Assembly: GCF_007954405.1 (NCBI RefSeq)
Contig: NZ_CP042344.1
Coordinates: forward strand, 2,790,001 to 2,854,000
Length of the DNA: 64,000 nucleotides
DNA from: Comamonas flocculans
Lineage (GTDB): Bacteria; Pseudomonadota; Gammaproteobacteria; Burkholderiales; Burkholderiaceae_C
Direction: 5' to 3'
The translations under genes and the position numbers were made by a program. How positions within the stretch are numbered: the stretch's first letter is position 1; each line of letters begins with the position of its first letter. The notes under the pieces are model-generated. The model had not been told where the DNA came from and made no database searches. It was given only the letters and a program-made list of their open reading frames with translations. Positions 48,334 through 56,963 of this stretch are shown one piece after another.

Positions 48334-48347
48334 GGTGCCGCGCCCGC

Positions 48348-49586
48348 TCAGCGCTGTCCGTCGGCCGCGGGGGGCGCGTCGGCATGCTGCTGCAGCGCGA
48401 TCGGCCTGACCTTGTCGCCCGCCTTCACGCGCTGCGAGCCATCGACCAGGATGCGCTCGCCGGGCGCCAGGCCCGAGAGCACCTCCCAGCGATTGTCCAC
48501 CGCATTGCCGGTGACGATGCGCCGGCTCTCCAGCGTGTCGTCCTCCTTGACCACCAGCACGCGCGCCGCCCCCGTCGGGTCGCGCGTGACCGCCTGCTGG
48601 GGCGCGAGCAGCGCGTGCTCGCTCACGCCTTGCTGCAGCCGCGCGCGCACGTACATGCCGGGCATCAAGAGGCCTTCGGGGTTGGGCACGGTGGCGCGCA
48701 GCGTGATCGCGCCGCTGGCGGGGTTGACCTGCACGCCGCTGAACTGCAGCGTGCCCTCGTGCGCATAGGTGCTGCCGTCGTCCAGCACCAGGGTGATGCG
48801 CGCCGCGCCCTTTTCGTCCTGCGTGAGCTGCCCCTCGGCCAGCTGGCGCTTGAGGCGCAGCAGCTCGGTGGTGGACTGGGTGATGTCCACGTACAGCGGG
48901 TCGCTCTGCGTGATGGTGGTCAGCAGCTGCGCCTGGTTGGCGGTGAGCAGCGCGCCCGGCGTGACGCTGGAGGCGCTGGTGCGCCCGGCTATCGGCGCCT
49001 TGATCTGCGTGTAGCCCAGGTTCAGCTCGGCCGCGCGCAGCGCCGCGCGGGCTGCGGCCAGGTCGGCCCCGGATTGCGCCAGCTGCGTCTGGCTGTCGTC
49101 GTACTGCTGCTGGCTGATGGCGCGGGCCTTGATCAGCTCGGCCGTGCGCGCGGCGTTCACCTGCGCGGCGCGTTCATTGGCCTGGGCCTTGGACAGCTGC
49201 GCCCGCGCCGTGGCCACGGCCACCTCGAAGGTGGCCGGGTCGATCTGATAGAGCGGCTGCCCGGCCTTGACCTGCGCGCCTTCGGTGAACAGGCGCTTTT
49301 GCACGATGCCGCCCACCTGCGGGCGCACCTCGGCCACCAGAAAGGCGCTGGTGCGCCCCGGCAGTTCGGTGGTGAAGGTGTGCGACTCGGCCCGCAGCGT
49401 GACCACGCCGACTTGCGCCGGCCCCGTCGCCGCCGGGCCGGACGCCGCCTTGTTCTCCTGACAGCCCGACAGCGCCAGCCCGAGCGCCAGCGCAAGGCAC
49501 AGCGCGGGCGCCTTGGTCAGGCGGCGTGAGGGCGTGGGAGAGCGGAAATCGGAGCGGGCGGGGTGGCGGCGTGGCGCGTGGTTCAT
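48348..49586 (-). CDS. RND efflux periplasmic adaptor (membrane-fusion lipoprotein)
   Basis: A 412-residue adaptor starting at ATG 49586. Long signal peptide with lipobox LALSGC (Cys 42), barrel and lipoyl segments (PGRTSAFLVAEVRPQVGGIV, LNLGYTQIKAPIAGRTSASS), an alpha-helical hairpin (RTAELIKARAISQQQYDDSQ), and a beta-barrel/MP domain. It links the RND permease to an outer-membrane channel. No TetR/AcrR-type repressor gene lies next to it, so control is not evident from the sequence. Confidence 0.93.
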   Translation of the reverse strand: MNHAPRRHPARSDFRSPTPSRRLTKAPALCLALALGLALSGCQENKAASGPAATGPAQVGVVTLRAESHTFTTELPGRTSAFLVAEVRPQVGGIVQKRLFTEGAQVKAGQPLYQIDPATFEVAVATARAQLSKAQANERAAQVNAARTAELIKARAISQQQYDDSQTQLAQSGADLAAARAALRAAELNLGYTQIKAPIAGRTSASSVTPGALLTANQAQLLTTITQSDPLYVDITQSTTELLRLKRQLAEGQLTQDEKGAARITLVLDDGSTYAHEGTLQFSGVQVNPASGAITLRATVPNPEGLLMPGMYVRARLQQGVSEHALLAPQQAVTRDPTGAARVLVVKEDDTLESRRIVTGNAVDNRWEVLSGLAPGERILVDGSQRVKAGDKVRPIALQQHADAPPAADGQR

Positions 49587-49783
49587 GGATGCAAGGGTGG
49601 GCTCGGCACAAGGGCGCGCGCATTGTCGCAACGAAATGTGCAACTGTCGCACATTCGCCATGCGCGGGTGCGCCGGCCGGCCCGCCTTCACGCTTCTTTA
49701 CAGAGGCGACACAAGGGCGCCCGCCCGTGGCGGCGCAGGCCTTGCAGGCGGGACATGCGCCAGCGTGAAAATTCTTCAAATCG

Positions 49784-49828
49784 ATAGCTGTCAGCGCTTT
49801 TCCAGCAAGGGCCAGAGCCGTTTTTGAT
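49784..49828 (+). repeat. Interspersed ~48-bp repeat in the adaptor/EamA intergenic gap
   Basis: ATAGCTGTCAGCGCTTTTCC, then AGCAAGGGCCAGAGCC and GTTTTTGAT match the repeat layout (ATAGCTGTCAGCGC, inner GGGC, AGAGCC, ATTTG-like end). It lies in the 249-bp gap 49587-49835, next to the eamA-like stop. The rest of the gap must hold the efflux operon's promoter, which I cannot pinpoint. Confidence 0.65.
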
Positions 49829-49835
49829 GCTGAAA

Positions 49836-50774
49836 TTACCGGGACTCTGGCGGCGCCGCCCGCCGCTGCCTGCGCCGCGCCCAGGCGAGGCCCGGCTGCT
49901 GGTTGACGATCAGCCCCGCCAGCACCACCACCGTTCCCAGCCACTGCATGCCGCTGGGCGCTTCGCCCAGCAGCACCACGCCGGCCCACAGGCCGACCAC
50001 CGGCACCATCAGCGCGAACGGCGCCACCTCGCCCGCGGGGTGGCGCTGCAGCAGGCGCGTCCACAGGCTGTAGGCCAGCAGCGTGGCCAGCAGCGCAAGG
50101 TAGAGCACCACGCCGGCGCTGGCCAGCGTCAGCGCGCGCAACTGGGCGAGCACGCTGGGCGCGCCATCCAGCCAGACGGCCAGCGCGAAGAAGGGCAGGA
50201 CGGCCACGGCGCCGCTCCAGACGATGAAGGGAAAAGGCTCGTAGGCGCAGACCTGGCTTGCGCGGCGCGCTATCACGTTGGAAGCTGCCCACATGGCCGA
50301 GGCGCCGGTGGTCAGGATGAAGCCGATCAGCGTCATCTGCCCCGGCCCCTTGCCGTGCGCGGCGGCAATCGCCAGCAGCCCCGCCATGGCCACCGCCAGC
50401 CCCAGCCACTGCGCGGGGCGCACGCGTTCGTGCAGCCAGGGCGCAGCCAGCAGGGTGAAGAAGACCTGCATCTGCATGACCACCGAGGCCATGCTCGCCG
50501 TCATCCCGAGGCGCAGGCCGAGGAAGAGCAGGCCGAACTGGCCCACGCCCTGCGCCAGCCCGTAGCCGAGCACGAAGCGCCAGCGCAGCCCGCGCGGCGG
50601 GCGCACGAACAGGAGCAGCGGCAGCGATGCCGCCGAAAAGCGCAGGGCGCCTAGCAGCATGGGGCTCAGCTCGCGCAGGCCGAGCTTCATCACCACGAAG
50701 TTCAGCCCCCAGATGAGGACGACGGCCAGTGCGCGGGCCCAGTCGCCGCGCGTGAAGTGGCGGGCGTCGCTCAT
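49836..50774 (-). CDS. EamA-family (DMT) transporter
   Basis: A 312-residue protein with ten hydrophobic segments in two EamA repeats (ALAVVLIWGLNFVVMKLGLR and MTLIGFILTTGASAMWAASN), typical of metabolite exporters. Start ATG 50774 overlaps the upstream epimerase stop by 4 bp; longer frames reach through the epimerase gene and are not real. Last gene of the five-gene minus-strand operon. Substrate unknown. Confidence 0.88.
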   Translation of the reverse strand: MSDARHFTRGDWARALAVVLIWGLNFVVMKLGLRELSPMLLGALRFSAASLPLLLFVRPPRGLRWRFVLGYGLAQGVGQFGLLFLGLRLGMTASMASVVMQMQVFFTLLAAPWLHERVRPAQWLGLAVAMAGLLAIAAAHGKGPGQMTLIGFILTTGASAMWAASNVIARRASQVCAYEPFPFIVWSGAVAVLPFFALAVWLDGAPSVLAQLRALTLASAGVVLYLALLATLLAYSLWTRLLQRHPAGEVAPFALMVPVVGLWAGVVLLGEAPSGMQWLGTVVVLAGLIVNQQPGLAWARRRQRRAAPPESR

Positions 50775-51775
50775 GCGGTGATCGGCCGGCCCTGGGCGGC
50801 GCGCGCGGCGATGAAGGCCTCGAAGGCCTGGGCGCTGGTCTTGGCGGGCAGGTAGCCGAAGCGCTCTTTCAGCGCGGTGTTCAGCAGCACCGGGCGGTAG
50901 CGCAGGAAGTCCAGTTGCTCGGGTCCGTAGCGGCTGATGCCCAGCGCGGAGCCGACGGCCAGCAGCGCCTTGAGCAGCCCGGCGGGAAAGTCCGTGGTGC
51001 GCTTGCCCAGGCGCGCGGCGATCTCCTGGATGGTGAGCGCGCCGTCGCCCGCCAGGTTGTAGCAGCCGGGCGGCGCGCGGCCCGACAGCGCATGCAGCAG
51101 GGCGCCGCGCACGTCCTCGTCCCAGATGAAGACGAAGGGGCTGCGGCTGCCGCGGATGGCGATCAGCCGCGGCTTTTCGAACAGCGCGGTGATCTGGTTG
51201 TCCACCCGCTTGCCCAGAATGGTGCCTATGCGCAGCACGGTCTGCGCAAGCTGCGGGTGGCTGCGCCGGTGTTCGGCCAGCATCTCTTCCACCAGCCGCT
51301 TGTGGTGGGCATAGGCAAACACCGCGTTGCCGCGCAGGGGCATGTCCTCGCTCAGCCAGGGCGGGTTGTCCGCGTGGTAGCCGTAGGCCGCGCCGCTGGA
51401 AGACACCACGATGTGGCGCACGCCGCTGGCCAGGCAGGCGGCGAGCACGTTGCGCGTGCCCTCGACGTCGACCGAATACTCGAACGCGCGCGTCATGCCC
51501 TTGCCCGGCGTGACGATGGAGGCCAGGTGCACCACGGTGTCGGGGCGCAGGTGCTGCCACTGCGCGGCCAGGTCGGCGGCGCGCACGTCCATCATGGCGT
51601 AGTGCACGCCGGGGCGCTGGCGCTCGGGTGGCACCGCGCGCACGTCGCAGGCGATCACGGCGTCCAGGCGTGCGCGCTCCATCTGCCGGCCGAGCGCGCC
51701 GACCAGGCCGCGGCCGACGAAGCCGTCTGCGCCGGTGACGAGCACGCGGCGCGCTGCTGCGCTGGTGGTGTTCAT
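50771..51775 (-). CDS. NAD-dependent epimerase/dehydratase family protein
   Basis: A 334-residue extended short-chain dehydrogenase: N-terminal RRVLVTGADGFVGRGLVGAL (GxxGxxG), ALIVHLASIV-type strand (VVHLASIVTPGKG), catalytic Ser in VVSSSGAAYG and YxxxK in FAYAHHKRLVEE. Natural substrates of this subfamily are sugar nucleotides or small carbonyl compounds; this one cannot be assigned. Overlaps its neighbours by 4 bp on both sides. Confidence 0.87.
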   Translation of the reverse strand: MNTTSAAARRVLVTGADGFVGRGLVGALGRQMERARLDAVIACDVRAVPPERQRPGVHYAMMDVRAADLAAQWQHLRPDTVVHLASIVTPGKGMTRAFEYSVDVEGTRNVLAACLASGVRHIVVSSSGAAYGYHADNPPWLSEDMPLRGNAVFAYAHHKRLVEEMLAEHRRSHPQLAQTVLRIGTILGKRVDNQITALFEKPRLIAIRGSRSPFVFIWDEDVRGALLHALSGRAPPGCYNLAGDGALTIQEIAARLGKRTTDFPAGLLKALLAVGSALGISRYGPEQLDFLRYRPVLLNTALKERFGYLPAKTSAQAFEAFIAARAAQGRPITA

Positions 51776-52698
51776 GCGCCGCCCCCGGCGCTCTGCCCGG
51801 GCTGCGCCGGCCGGCGCGCCCAGAGGCTGGCGAGAGCGAGGCCCGCGATGATGTCCCAGAAGCCCCAGACGCCGGCCACCACCGCCATGCCACCCAGGCC
51901 GCCGAAGAAGCTGAAGACCAGCACCAGCCCCAGGCCCGCGTTTCGGATGCCGACCTCGAAGGTGATCGCGCGCCGGTCGTAGTCGGGCACGCGAAACAGC
52001 CGCGCCGAGCCGTAGCCCGTGGCCAGCGCCAGCGCGTCGTGCAGCGCCACGGCCAGCAGCACCACGCCGGTGTAGTCCAGGAAGAAGCGCCAGTTGCCCG
52101 CGATCGCGCCGACGATGAAGCCGATCAGCGCGAGAAAGCTCACGATGCCCACGGGCCGCTTGACGCGCGCGGTCACCCGCGGCCAGCGGTGGGCGATGAA
52201 GATGCCCAGCACGAAGGGGATGCCGATGATGGCGATGATGTGCAGCGTCATCGACAGCGGGTCCAGCGCAATGCTCCTGAGCAGCGCGGAGCCGCTGGGG
52301 TGCAGCCCGCCCCAGAAGGCGAAGTTCACCGGCATGAGCACGATGGACAGCGCGTTGGACACCGCCGTCATGGACACGCTCAGCGCCACGTTGCCGCGCG
52401 CCTGGTGGGTGAGGATGTTGCTCACGTTGCCCGGCGGGCAGCAGGCCACCAGGATCATGCCCAGCGCGATGCTCGGACCCACCTTCAGCAGCAGCGAGAG
52501 CACGAAGGTGATGGCCGGCAGCAGCACGAACTGCGCCGCAATGCCCACGCCGAAGGCCAGCGGCATCTTGAGCACGCGGCGAAAGTCCTGCACCCGCGTG
52601 TCCAGCGCGATGCCGAACATCAGGAAGGCCAGCACCACGTTGAGCAGCGCGATGGAGGCCGGGTTGAAGTTCAGCCGGATCTCGTCGATGGGCAGCAT
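51772..52698 (-). CDS. Bile acid:sodium symporter (BASS)-family transporter
   Basis: A 308-residue membrane protein starting at ATG 52698. Nine to ten hydrophobic segments with BASS-type features: NVVLAFLMFGIALDTRVQDF, the conserved ACCPPGNVSNILTHQARGNV crossing motif, and EVGIRNAGLGLVLVFSFFGG. Bacterial members import steroids, pantoate or keto acids with sodium. Its placement with a flavin monooxygenase and two dehydrogenases suggests uptake of the substrate that those enzymes oxidise (inference). Confidence 0.88.
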   Translation of the reverse strand: MLPIDEIRLNFNPASIALLNVVLAFLMFGIALDTRVQDFRRVLKMPLAFGVGIAAQFVLLPAITFVLSLLLKVGPSIALGMILVACCPPGNVSNILTHQARGNVALSVSMTAVSNALSIVLMPVNFAFWGGLHPSGSALLRSIALDPLSMTLHIIAIIGIPFVLGIFIAHRWPRVTARVKRPVGIVSFLALIGFIVGAIAGNWRFFLDYTGVVLLAVALHDALALATGYGSARLFRVPDYDRRAITFEVGIRNAGLGLVLVFSFFGGLGGMAVVAGVWGFWDIIAGLALASLWARRPAQPGQSAGGGA

Positions 52699-52718
52699 GG
52701 CGGCTCTTCCCTGGGGGT

Positions 52719-54035
52719 TCAGGCCAGCGCCTGCGCGGCCTTGCGCACCGCGTCGCGGTACACGTCCTTGTTGACGTAGTAGGCCATGCGTTCGAGCTTG
52801 AGGTAGCGGTAGCCGCCCGAGAGGTCGGGTGCCGGCCCGGCCTTGGCCCGCGTGAGCTCGCGGCCCGCGGCGCTGCCGTCCTGCAGCGCCCTGAAGTAGC
52901 GCGCCACCAGCTCGGCCTGTTCGTAGCGGCCCTGCCAGCCCAGGCCGCTGGCTTCCACCATGCCCAGCACCGCCAGGCGCTCGAAGCGCGGCGAGAAGAT
53001 GTTCAGGTACAGCTGCGGCGCCATGCCCTGCCAGTTCAAGAGCGCATCGTCGATGAAGGGGTAGTGCAGCCTGTAGCCGGTGGCGCACAGCAGCATGTCG
53101 TATTCGCCGCTGCTGCCGTCCTTGAAGTGCACCGTATGGCCCTGCAGGCGCGCCACGTCGGCGCGGATGCGCGCGTCGCCATGGCCCAGGTGGTAGAGGA
53201 TGAGCGAATTGACCACCGGGTGTGACTCATACATCTTGTAGTCGGGCCTGGGAAAGCCGAAGCGCACCGGGTCGCCCGTGAACCACTTCAGGATGGTGCC
53301 GTCGATTTTCTGCTTGAGCCAGGGCGGCAGGCGCAGCTTGCCGCCGACGGTATCGGCCGGAATGCCGAAGACATACTTGGGCACGAAGTAGTAGCCGCGG
53401 CGCACCGACATGTCGATGCTGCGGGCGTAGTGCACCGCGTCCACCGCGATGTCGCAGCCCGAATTGCCCGCGCCGACGATGAGCACGCGCTTGCCGTGAA
53501 GCTGCGCCGGCGACTTGTAGGCGCTGGTGTGCAGCAGCTCGCCGTCGAAGTGCCCTTCGAACTTCGGCAGCTTGGGTTCGGCCAGCGTGCCGTTGGCGAT
53601 GACCACACCCTTGTACTCGGCCGTTTCCTCTGCGCCGTCTTGGCCTTGCACCGTCACGCGCCATGGCGTGCCGGGCGCGTCGCCGACCGGTTCGACCCGC
53701 AAGACGCGCGTGCCGAAGCGGAAATGCTTCTTCAGGTCGAAATGCTCGGCGTAGGCGCGAAAGTAGCGCAGCAGCTCCGCGTGGCCGGGGTAGTCCGGCG
53801 TGCCCTCGGGCATGGGGAATTCGGTGAATTCCGTGGTCTTCTTGCTGGAGATCAGGTGGGCCGATTCGTACACCGTGGAGCGCGGGTTTTCGATGTTCCA
53901 CAGCCCGCCGACGTCGTTCCAGGCCTCGAAGCCCTGGAAGGCGACGCCGGCCTTTTGCAGTGCGCGGGCGCCCGCCAGGCCAGAGGGGCCGGCGCCGATC
54001 AGCGCGATCTGTTGCGTGGTGGGAGCGGGGTTCAT
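52719..54035 (-). CDS. Flavin-containing monooxygenase
   Basis: A 438-residue class B flavoprotein monooxygenase. FAD motif IALIGAGPSGLAGARALQKA, GGLWNIENPRSTVYESAHLI, the family fingerprint FDGELLHTSAY (FxGxxxHxxxY, the FMO form rather than the Baeyer-Villiger form ending in W) around residue 160-170, and the NADPH motif VLIVGAGNSGCDIAVDAV. It inserts one oxygen into a soft nucleophile or carbonyl. Overlaps the upstream SDR gene by 4 bp, so the two enzymes are likely made together. Confidence 0.9.
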   Translation of the reverse strand: MNPAPTTQQIALIGAGPSGLAGARALQKAGVAFQGFEAWNDVGGLWNIENPRSTVYESAHLISSKKTTEFTEFPMPEGTPDYPGHAELLRYFRAYAEHFDLKKHFRFGTRVLRVEPVGDAPGTPWRVTVQGQDGAEETAEYKGVVIANGTLAEPKLPKFEGHFDGELLHTSAYKSPAQLHGKRVLIVGAGNSGCDIAVDAVHYARSIDMSVRRGYYFVPKYVFGIPADTVGGKLRLPPWLKQKIDGTILKWFTGDPVRFGFPRPDYKMYESHPVVNSLILYHLGHGDARIRADVARLQGHTVHFKDGSSGEYDMLLCATGYRLHYPFIDDALLNWQGMAPQLYLNIFSPRFERLAVLGMVEASGLGWQGRYEQAELVARYFRALQDGSAAGRELTRAKAGPAPDLSGGYRYLKLERMAYYVNKDVYRDAVRKAAQALA

Positions 54036-54865
54036 GGGTGCTTCTTGTGCGTGGAAGGGGGCAGGCCAGGGATGGGCGTGGCGCCGGCTTCGCCCGGGCG
54101 CGGCTTGCGCGGCTGGCGCAGCAGGAGGGCATCGTGCCAGCGCGCGGGCAGGCAGGCCAGGGCGCTGGCCAGCCAGCCGGTGCGCCGCGGCAGCACGATG
54201 TGCTCGCGCCCCGCGGCCACGCCGGCCAGCAGCATGCGCGCCGCCGCATCGGGTTCGAGCAGCCCCGGCATGGCAAAGCGGTTGCCGGCCGTCAGCGGCG
54301 TGCGCAGGTAGCCGGGGCTGACGGTGTGCACCGTCGCGGCGGCGCCGCGCAGCTCGGCGCGCAGGCTTTGCAGGTAGGCGATCAGGCCCGCCTTGCTGGC
54401 GCAGTAGGCACCGTTGCCGGGCAGGCCGCGCCAGCCGGCGATGCTGGCCACGCCCACCAGCGCCAGCGGCTCGTCCGGGCGGGCGCCGGCGGCGGCGAGA
54501 AACGGCTGGAAGGTGGTGGCCACGCCCAGCAGGTTGATCTCCAGCATGCGGCGCAGTACCGCGAGGTCTTGCGCCTGCGCGGTATCGAAACCGCCGGCCA
54601 CGCCCGCGTTGGCGATCACCAGGTCGGGCAGGCCGTGGCGTGCCATCCAGTCGGCGGCCATGGCCTGCATGGCGGCGCTGTCGGCCACGTCCGGGGTGTA
54701 GATGGCGGTGCGCCCGGGTGCCAGCGCGGCCAGCGACCGCAGCACCGGGTGCTGCAGCCCCACCAGCGCCACCGCGCTGCCTTGCGCCAGCAGGCTGCGC
54801 GCCAGCGCCTGGCCGAGGCCGCCGCAGGCACCGGTGAGTACGACGTTGTGAAAGCGCGAAGGCAT
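54032..54865 (-). CDS. Short-chain dehydrogenase/reductase
   Basis: A 277-residue classical SDR: cofactor motif VVLTGACGGLGQALARSLLA, NAG motif VIANAGVAGG, catalytic Ser in LVGVASIAGWRG and YxxxK in GAYCASKAGLIAYL. First gene of the minus-strand operon, divergent from the IclR regulator across a 98-bp gap. A basic, proline-rich tail (LLRQPRKPRPGEAG) follows the fold. Confidence 0.9.
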   Translation of the reverse strand: MPSRFHNVVLTGACGGLGQALARSLLAQGSAVALVGLQHPVLRSLAALAPGRTAIYTPDVADSAAMQAMAADWMARHGLPDLVIANAGVAGGFDTAQAQDLAVLRRMLEINLLGVATTFQPFLAAAGARPDEPLALVGVASIAGWRGLPGNGAYCASKAGLIAYLQSLRAELRGAAATVHTVSPGYLRTPLTAGNRFAMPGLLEPDAAARMLLAGVAAGREHIVLPRRTGWLASALACLPARWHDALLLRQPRKPRPGEAGATPIPGLPPSTHKKHP

Positions 54866-54931
54866 GGCGATGGCGGCTGCAAATGGAATCGCAATGTAGA
54901 TCGCCGTAAAATCCGTCTCTGGTTTTTATAT

Positions 54932-54958
54932 GAAAACGTCTCGAAAAACGAGATTTTC
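54932..54958. promoter_or_regulatory. Imperfect palindrome in the SDR/IclR divergent region
   Basis: GAAAACGTCTCG, AAAAA, CGAGATTTTC forms an imperfect inverted repeat 5 bp before the iclR-type start, in an unusually A+T-rich 50 bp. IclR regulators bind such palindromes and often control themselves and the divergent operon. The start codon spacing would make it an autorepression site. Inference from position and symmetry. Confidence 0.55.
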
Positions 54959-54963
54959 AACAG

Positions 54964-55728
54964 ATGAACGATGACTCTGCCGCCAGCAGGCCGCTGCTGC
55001 GCCCGTTCGAGCTGCTTGAAGCCCTGGCCGGTGCGGCGCGGCCGCTGACGACGGCCGAGCTGGTGGCACTGCTGGGCTGGCCCAAACCCTCGGTGCACCG
55101 CCTGCTGGTGCAGCTGGAGGCCGCCGAGCTGCTGCGCCGCGAGCCGGGCAGCCACCGCTTCACCCTGGCCCCGCGCTTGCTGCAGCTGGCCGACAGCGTG
55201 CAGGCCGCCAGCATCCCGCAGGGCGTGCGCCATGCGGTGCTGCGCCAGCTCGTCGCGCAGGTGGGCGAGAGCTGCAACCTCACGGCGCTCTCGGGCGCCC
55301 AGGTGCACTATCTGGACCGGGTGGAGTCGGCCTTTCCGCTGCAGATGGAACTGCGCCCCGGCACGCGCGTACCGCTGCACTGTTCTGCCAGCGGCAAGCT
55401 CTTTCTGGCCTCGCTCACGCCGGGCAGGCGCGAGCAGATGCTGCGCACGCTGCCGCTCACGCGCTACACCGCCACCACGCTGACCGAGCGCAAGGCGCTG
55501 GAGGCCGAGCTGGCGGGCATCGCGCGCCAGGACTACGCGCTCGATGCCGAGGAATTCGTGCAAGGCCTGGTCTGCGTGGCCGTGCCGGTGCGCATCCCGA
55601 CGCAAAAGGCGGTGCGCTGCGCGCTGGCGCTGCAGGCGCCGGTGGCCAGGATGAGCCTGGAGCAGGCGCTGCAGCACCTGCCGCATCTGCGACAGGCGGC
55701 CACCGCGCTGGCGCGGACCTGGTCGTGA
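54964..55728 (+). CDS. IclR-family transcriptional regulator
   Basis: A 254-residue regulator with an N-terminal winged helix-turn-helix (FELLEALAGAARPLTTAELV, WPKPSVHRLLVQLEAAELL) and a C-terminal GAF-like effector domain (LHCSASGKLFLASLTPGRRE, DAEEFVQGLVCVAVPVRIP). Such regulators sense small aromatic or aliphatic acids. It probably controls the divergent SDR-FMO-BASS operon and the MFS gene that follows at once. Confidence 0.93.
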   Translation: MNDDSAASRPLLRPFELLEALAGAARPLTTAELVALLGWPKPSVHRLLVQLEAAELLRREPGSHRFTLAPRLLQLADSVQAASIPQGVRHAVLRQLVAQVGESCNLTALSGAQVHYLDRVESAFPLQMELRPGTRVPLHCSASGKLFLASLTPGRREQMLRTLPLTRYTATTLTERKALEAELAGIARQDYALDAEEFVQGLVCVAVPVRIPTQKAVRCALALQAPVARMSLEQALQHLPHLRQAATALARTWS

Positions 55729-55748
55729 TTCGGCGCAAGAATCCGCCC

Positions 55749-56963
55749 ATGCCTGATGCTTCCCCCGCGCGCGGCCATCCGGTCGCGCTGGCCCTGGCCC
55801 TGTCGCTGGGTGCCGCCGTTTCCCTGGGTATCACCCGCTTCGCCTATGCGCTGCTGCTGCCGGTGATGCGGGACGACCTGGCCTGGAGCTACACGCTGGC
55901 CGGGGCCATGAACACGCTCAATGCGGCCGGCTATCTGGCCGGCGCCCTGGTGACGCCGCTCTTGATGCGCCGCCTGGGCGCGGCGGCGCTGCTGCTCTGG
56001 GGCTCGGCGCTGGCCAGCGTGTTCATGGCGCTGTCGGGCTTTTTCATCGAGGCCAACCCGCTGCTGCTGCAGCGCTTCCTGGCCGGCGTGGCCAGCGCCT
56101 GGGTGTTCATCGCCGGCGGCCTGCTGGCCGCGCGCGTGGGCAATCGCGTGCCGCGCCGCGCGGGGCTGGTGCTGGGCCTGTACTACGGCGGGGTGGGCAC
56201 GGGCATCGCGCTGTCCACGCTGGCGATCCCGCTGCTGCTGGATGCGGCCAGCAGCGCGGCGCACGGCTGGCGCTGGGCCTGGTGGGGGCTGGCGGGGCTG
56301 TGCGTGCTGGCCACGCTGGTGCTGCTGTGGCCGGCCAGGATGCTCCCTGAAAAGGAGCTGCCAGCGAAATCGGGTAAAGGGCTGGAGCCCGATTTGGCTT
56401 CCAAACTGCCTTGGCTGGCCATGGCGCCGATGCTGGCGGGCTACACGCTGTTTGGCGTGGGCTACATCGGCTACATGACCTTCGTGATCGCGCTCTTGCG
56501 CGACCAGGGCGCGAGCGGCGCCGCGGTCACGGCGTTCTTCACGCTGCTGGGTCTGGCGGTGATCGCCTCGGCGCGCATCTGGGCGCGGCTGCTGGACCGC
56601 GCGCGCGGCGGCGGGGCGCTGGCACTGCTCAATGCGCTGCTAGGGCTGGCCACCATCCTGCCGGTGCTCACCAGCGCCTGGCCGGTGGTGCTGGCCTCGG
56701 GCCTGCTGTTTGGCGCGGTGTTTCTGTCGCTGGTGGCGTCCACCACCGCCTTCGTGCGCCACAACCTGCCCGAGGCGCAGTGGGCCGCGGGCATCAGCGC
56801 CTTCACCATTCTGTTTGCCTTCGGCCAGATCGTCGGCCCCACGGTGGTCGGCTGGATTGCCGACGGCGCAGGGGGCCTGGCGCGCGGCTTCGTCTATTCG
56901 GCCGCCGCGCTCTGGCTGGGCGCGCTGGTGGCCTGGCGCCAGCGCCCTCTGGCTCTCAGATGA
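55749..56963 (+). CDS. MFS transporter (YbfB/YjiJ-like)
   Basis: A 404-residue twelve-helix transporter. I take ATG 55749 (MPDASPARGHPVALALALSL); GTG 55725, overlapping the regulator stop, is an alternative. N-terminal signature LGITRFAYALLLPVMRDDLA and the paired AGAMNTLNAAGYLAGALVTP are typical of the YbfB/YjiJ subgroup. The central cytoplasmic loop (about residues 197-222, KELPAKSGKGLEPDLASK) is encoded by an interspersed repeat copy. The 3' end overlaps the convergent GST gene by 8 bp. Confidence 0.87.
   Translation: MPDASPARGHPVALALALSLGAAVSLGITRFAYALLLPVMRDDLAWSYTLAGAMNTLNAAGYLAGALVTPLLMRRLGAAALLLWGSALASVFMALSGFFIEANPLLLQRFLAGVASAWVFIAGGLLAARVGNRVPRRAGLVLGLYYGGVGTGIALSTLAIPLLLDAASSAAHGWRWAWWGLAGLCVLATLVLLWPARMLPEKELPAKSGKGLEPDLASKLPWLAMAPMLAGYTLFGVGYIGYMTFVIALLRDQGASGAAVTAFFTLLGLAVIASARIWARLLDRARGGGALALLNALLGLATILPVLTSAWPVVLASGLLFGAVFLSLVASTTAFVRHNLPEAQWAAGISAFTILFAFGQIVGPTVVGWIADGAGGLARGFVYSAAALWLGALVAWRQRPLALR
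56355..56398 (+). repeat. Interspersed ~48-bp repeat inside the MFS gene
   Basis: GAGCTGCCAGCGAAATCGGG, TAAAGGGCTGGAGCCC and GATTTGGC align with the intergenic copy at 57669 (AGCTGTCAGCG...TAGGGCGTTAGAGG...ATTTGAC). It is read in frame as part of the loop joining the two six-helix halves, a place that tolerates extra residues. Confidence 0.55.

Noticed and set aside
45166..48768. A 1,200-codon open frame on the + strand opposite the RND permease and adaptor genes
   Set aside because: It is His/Arg/Gly/Ala-rich low-complexity text without motifs, exactly antisense to two well-recognised genes; long antisense frames are expected at this GC content.
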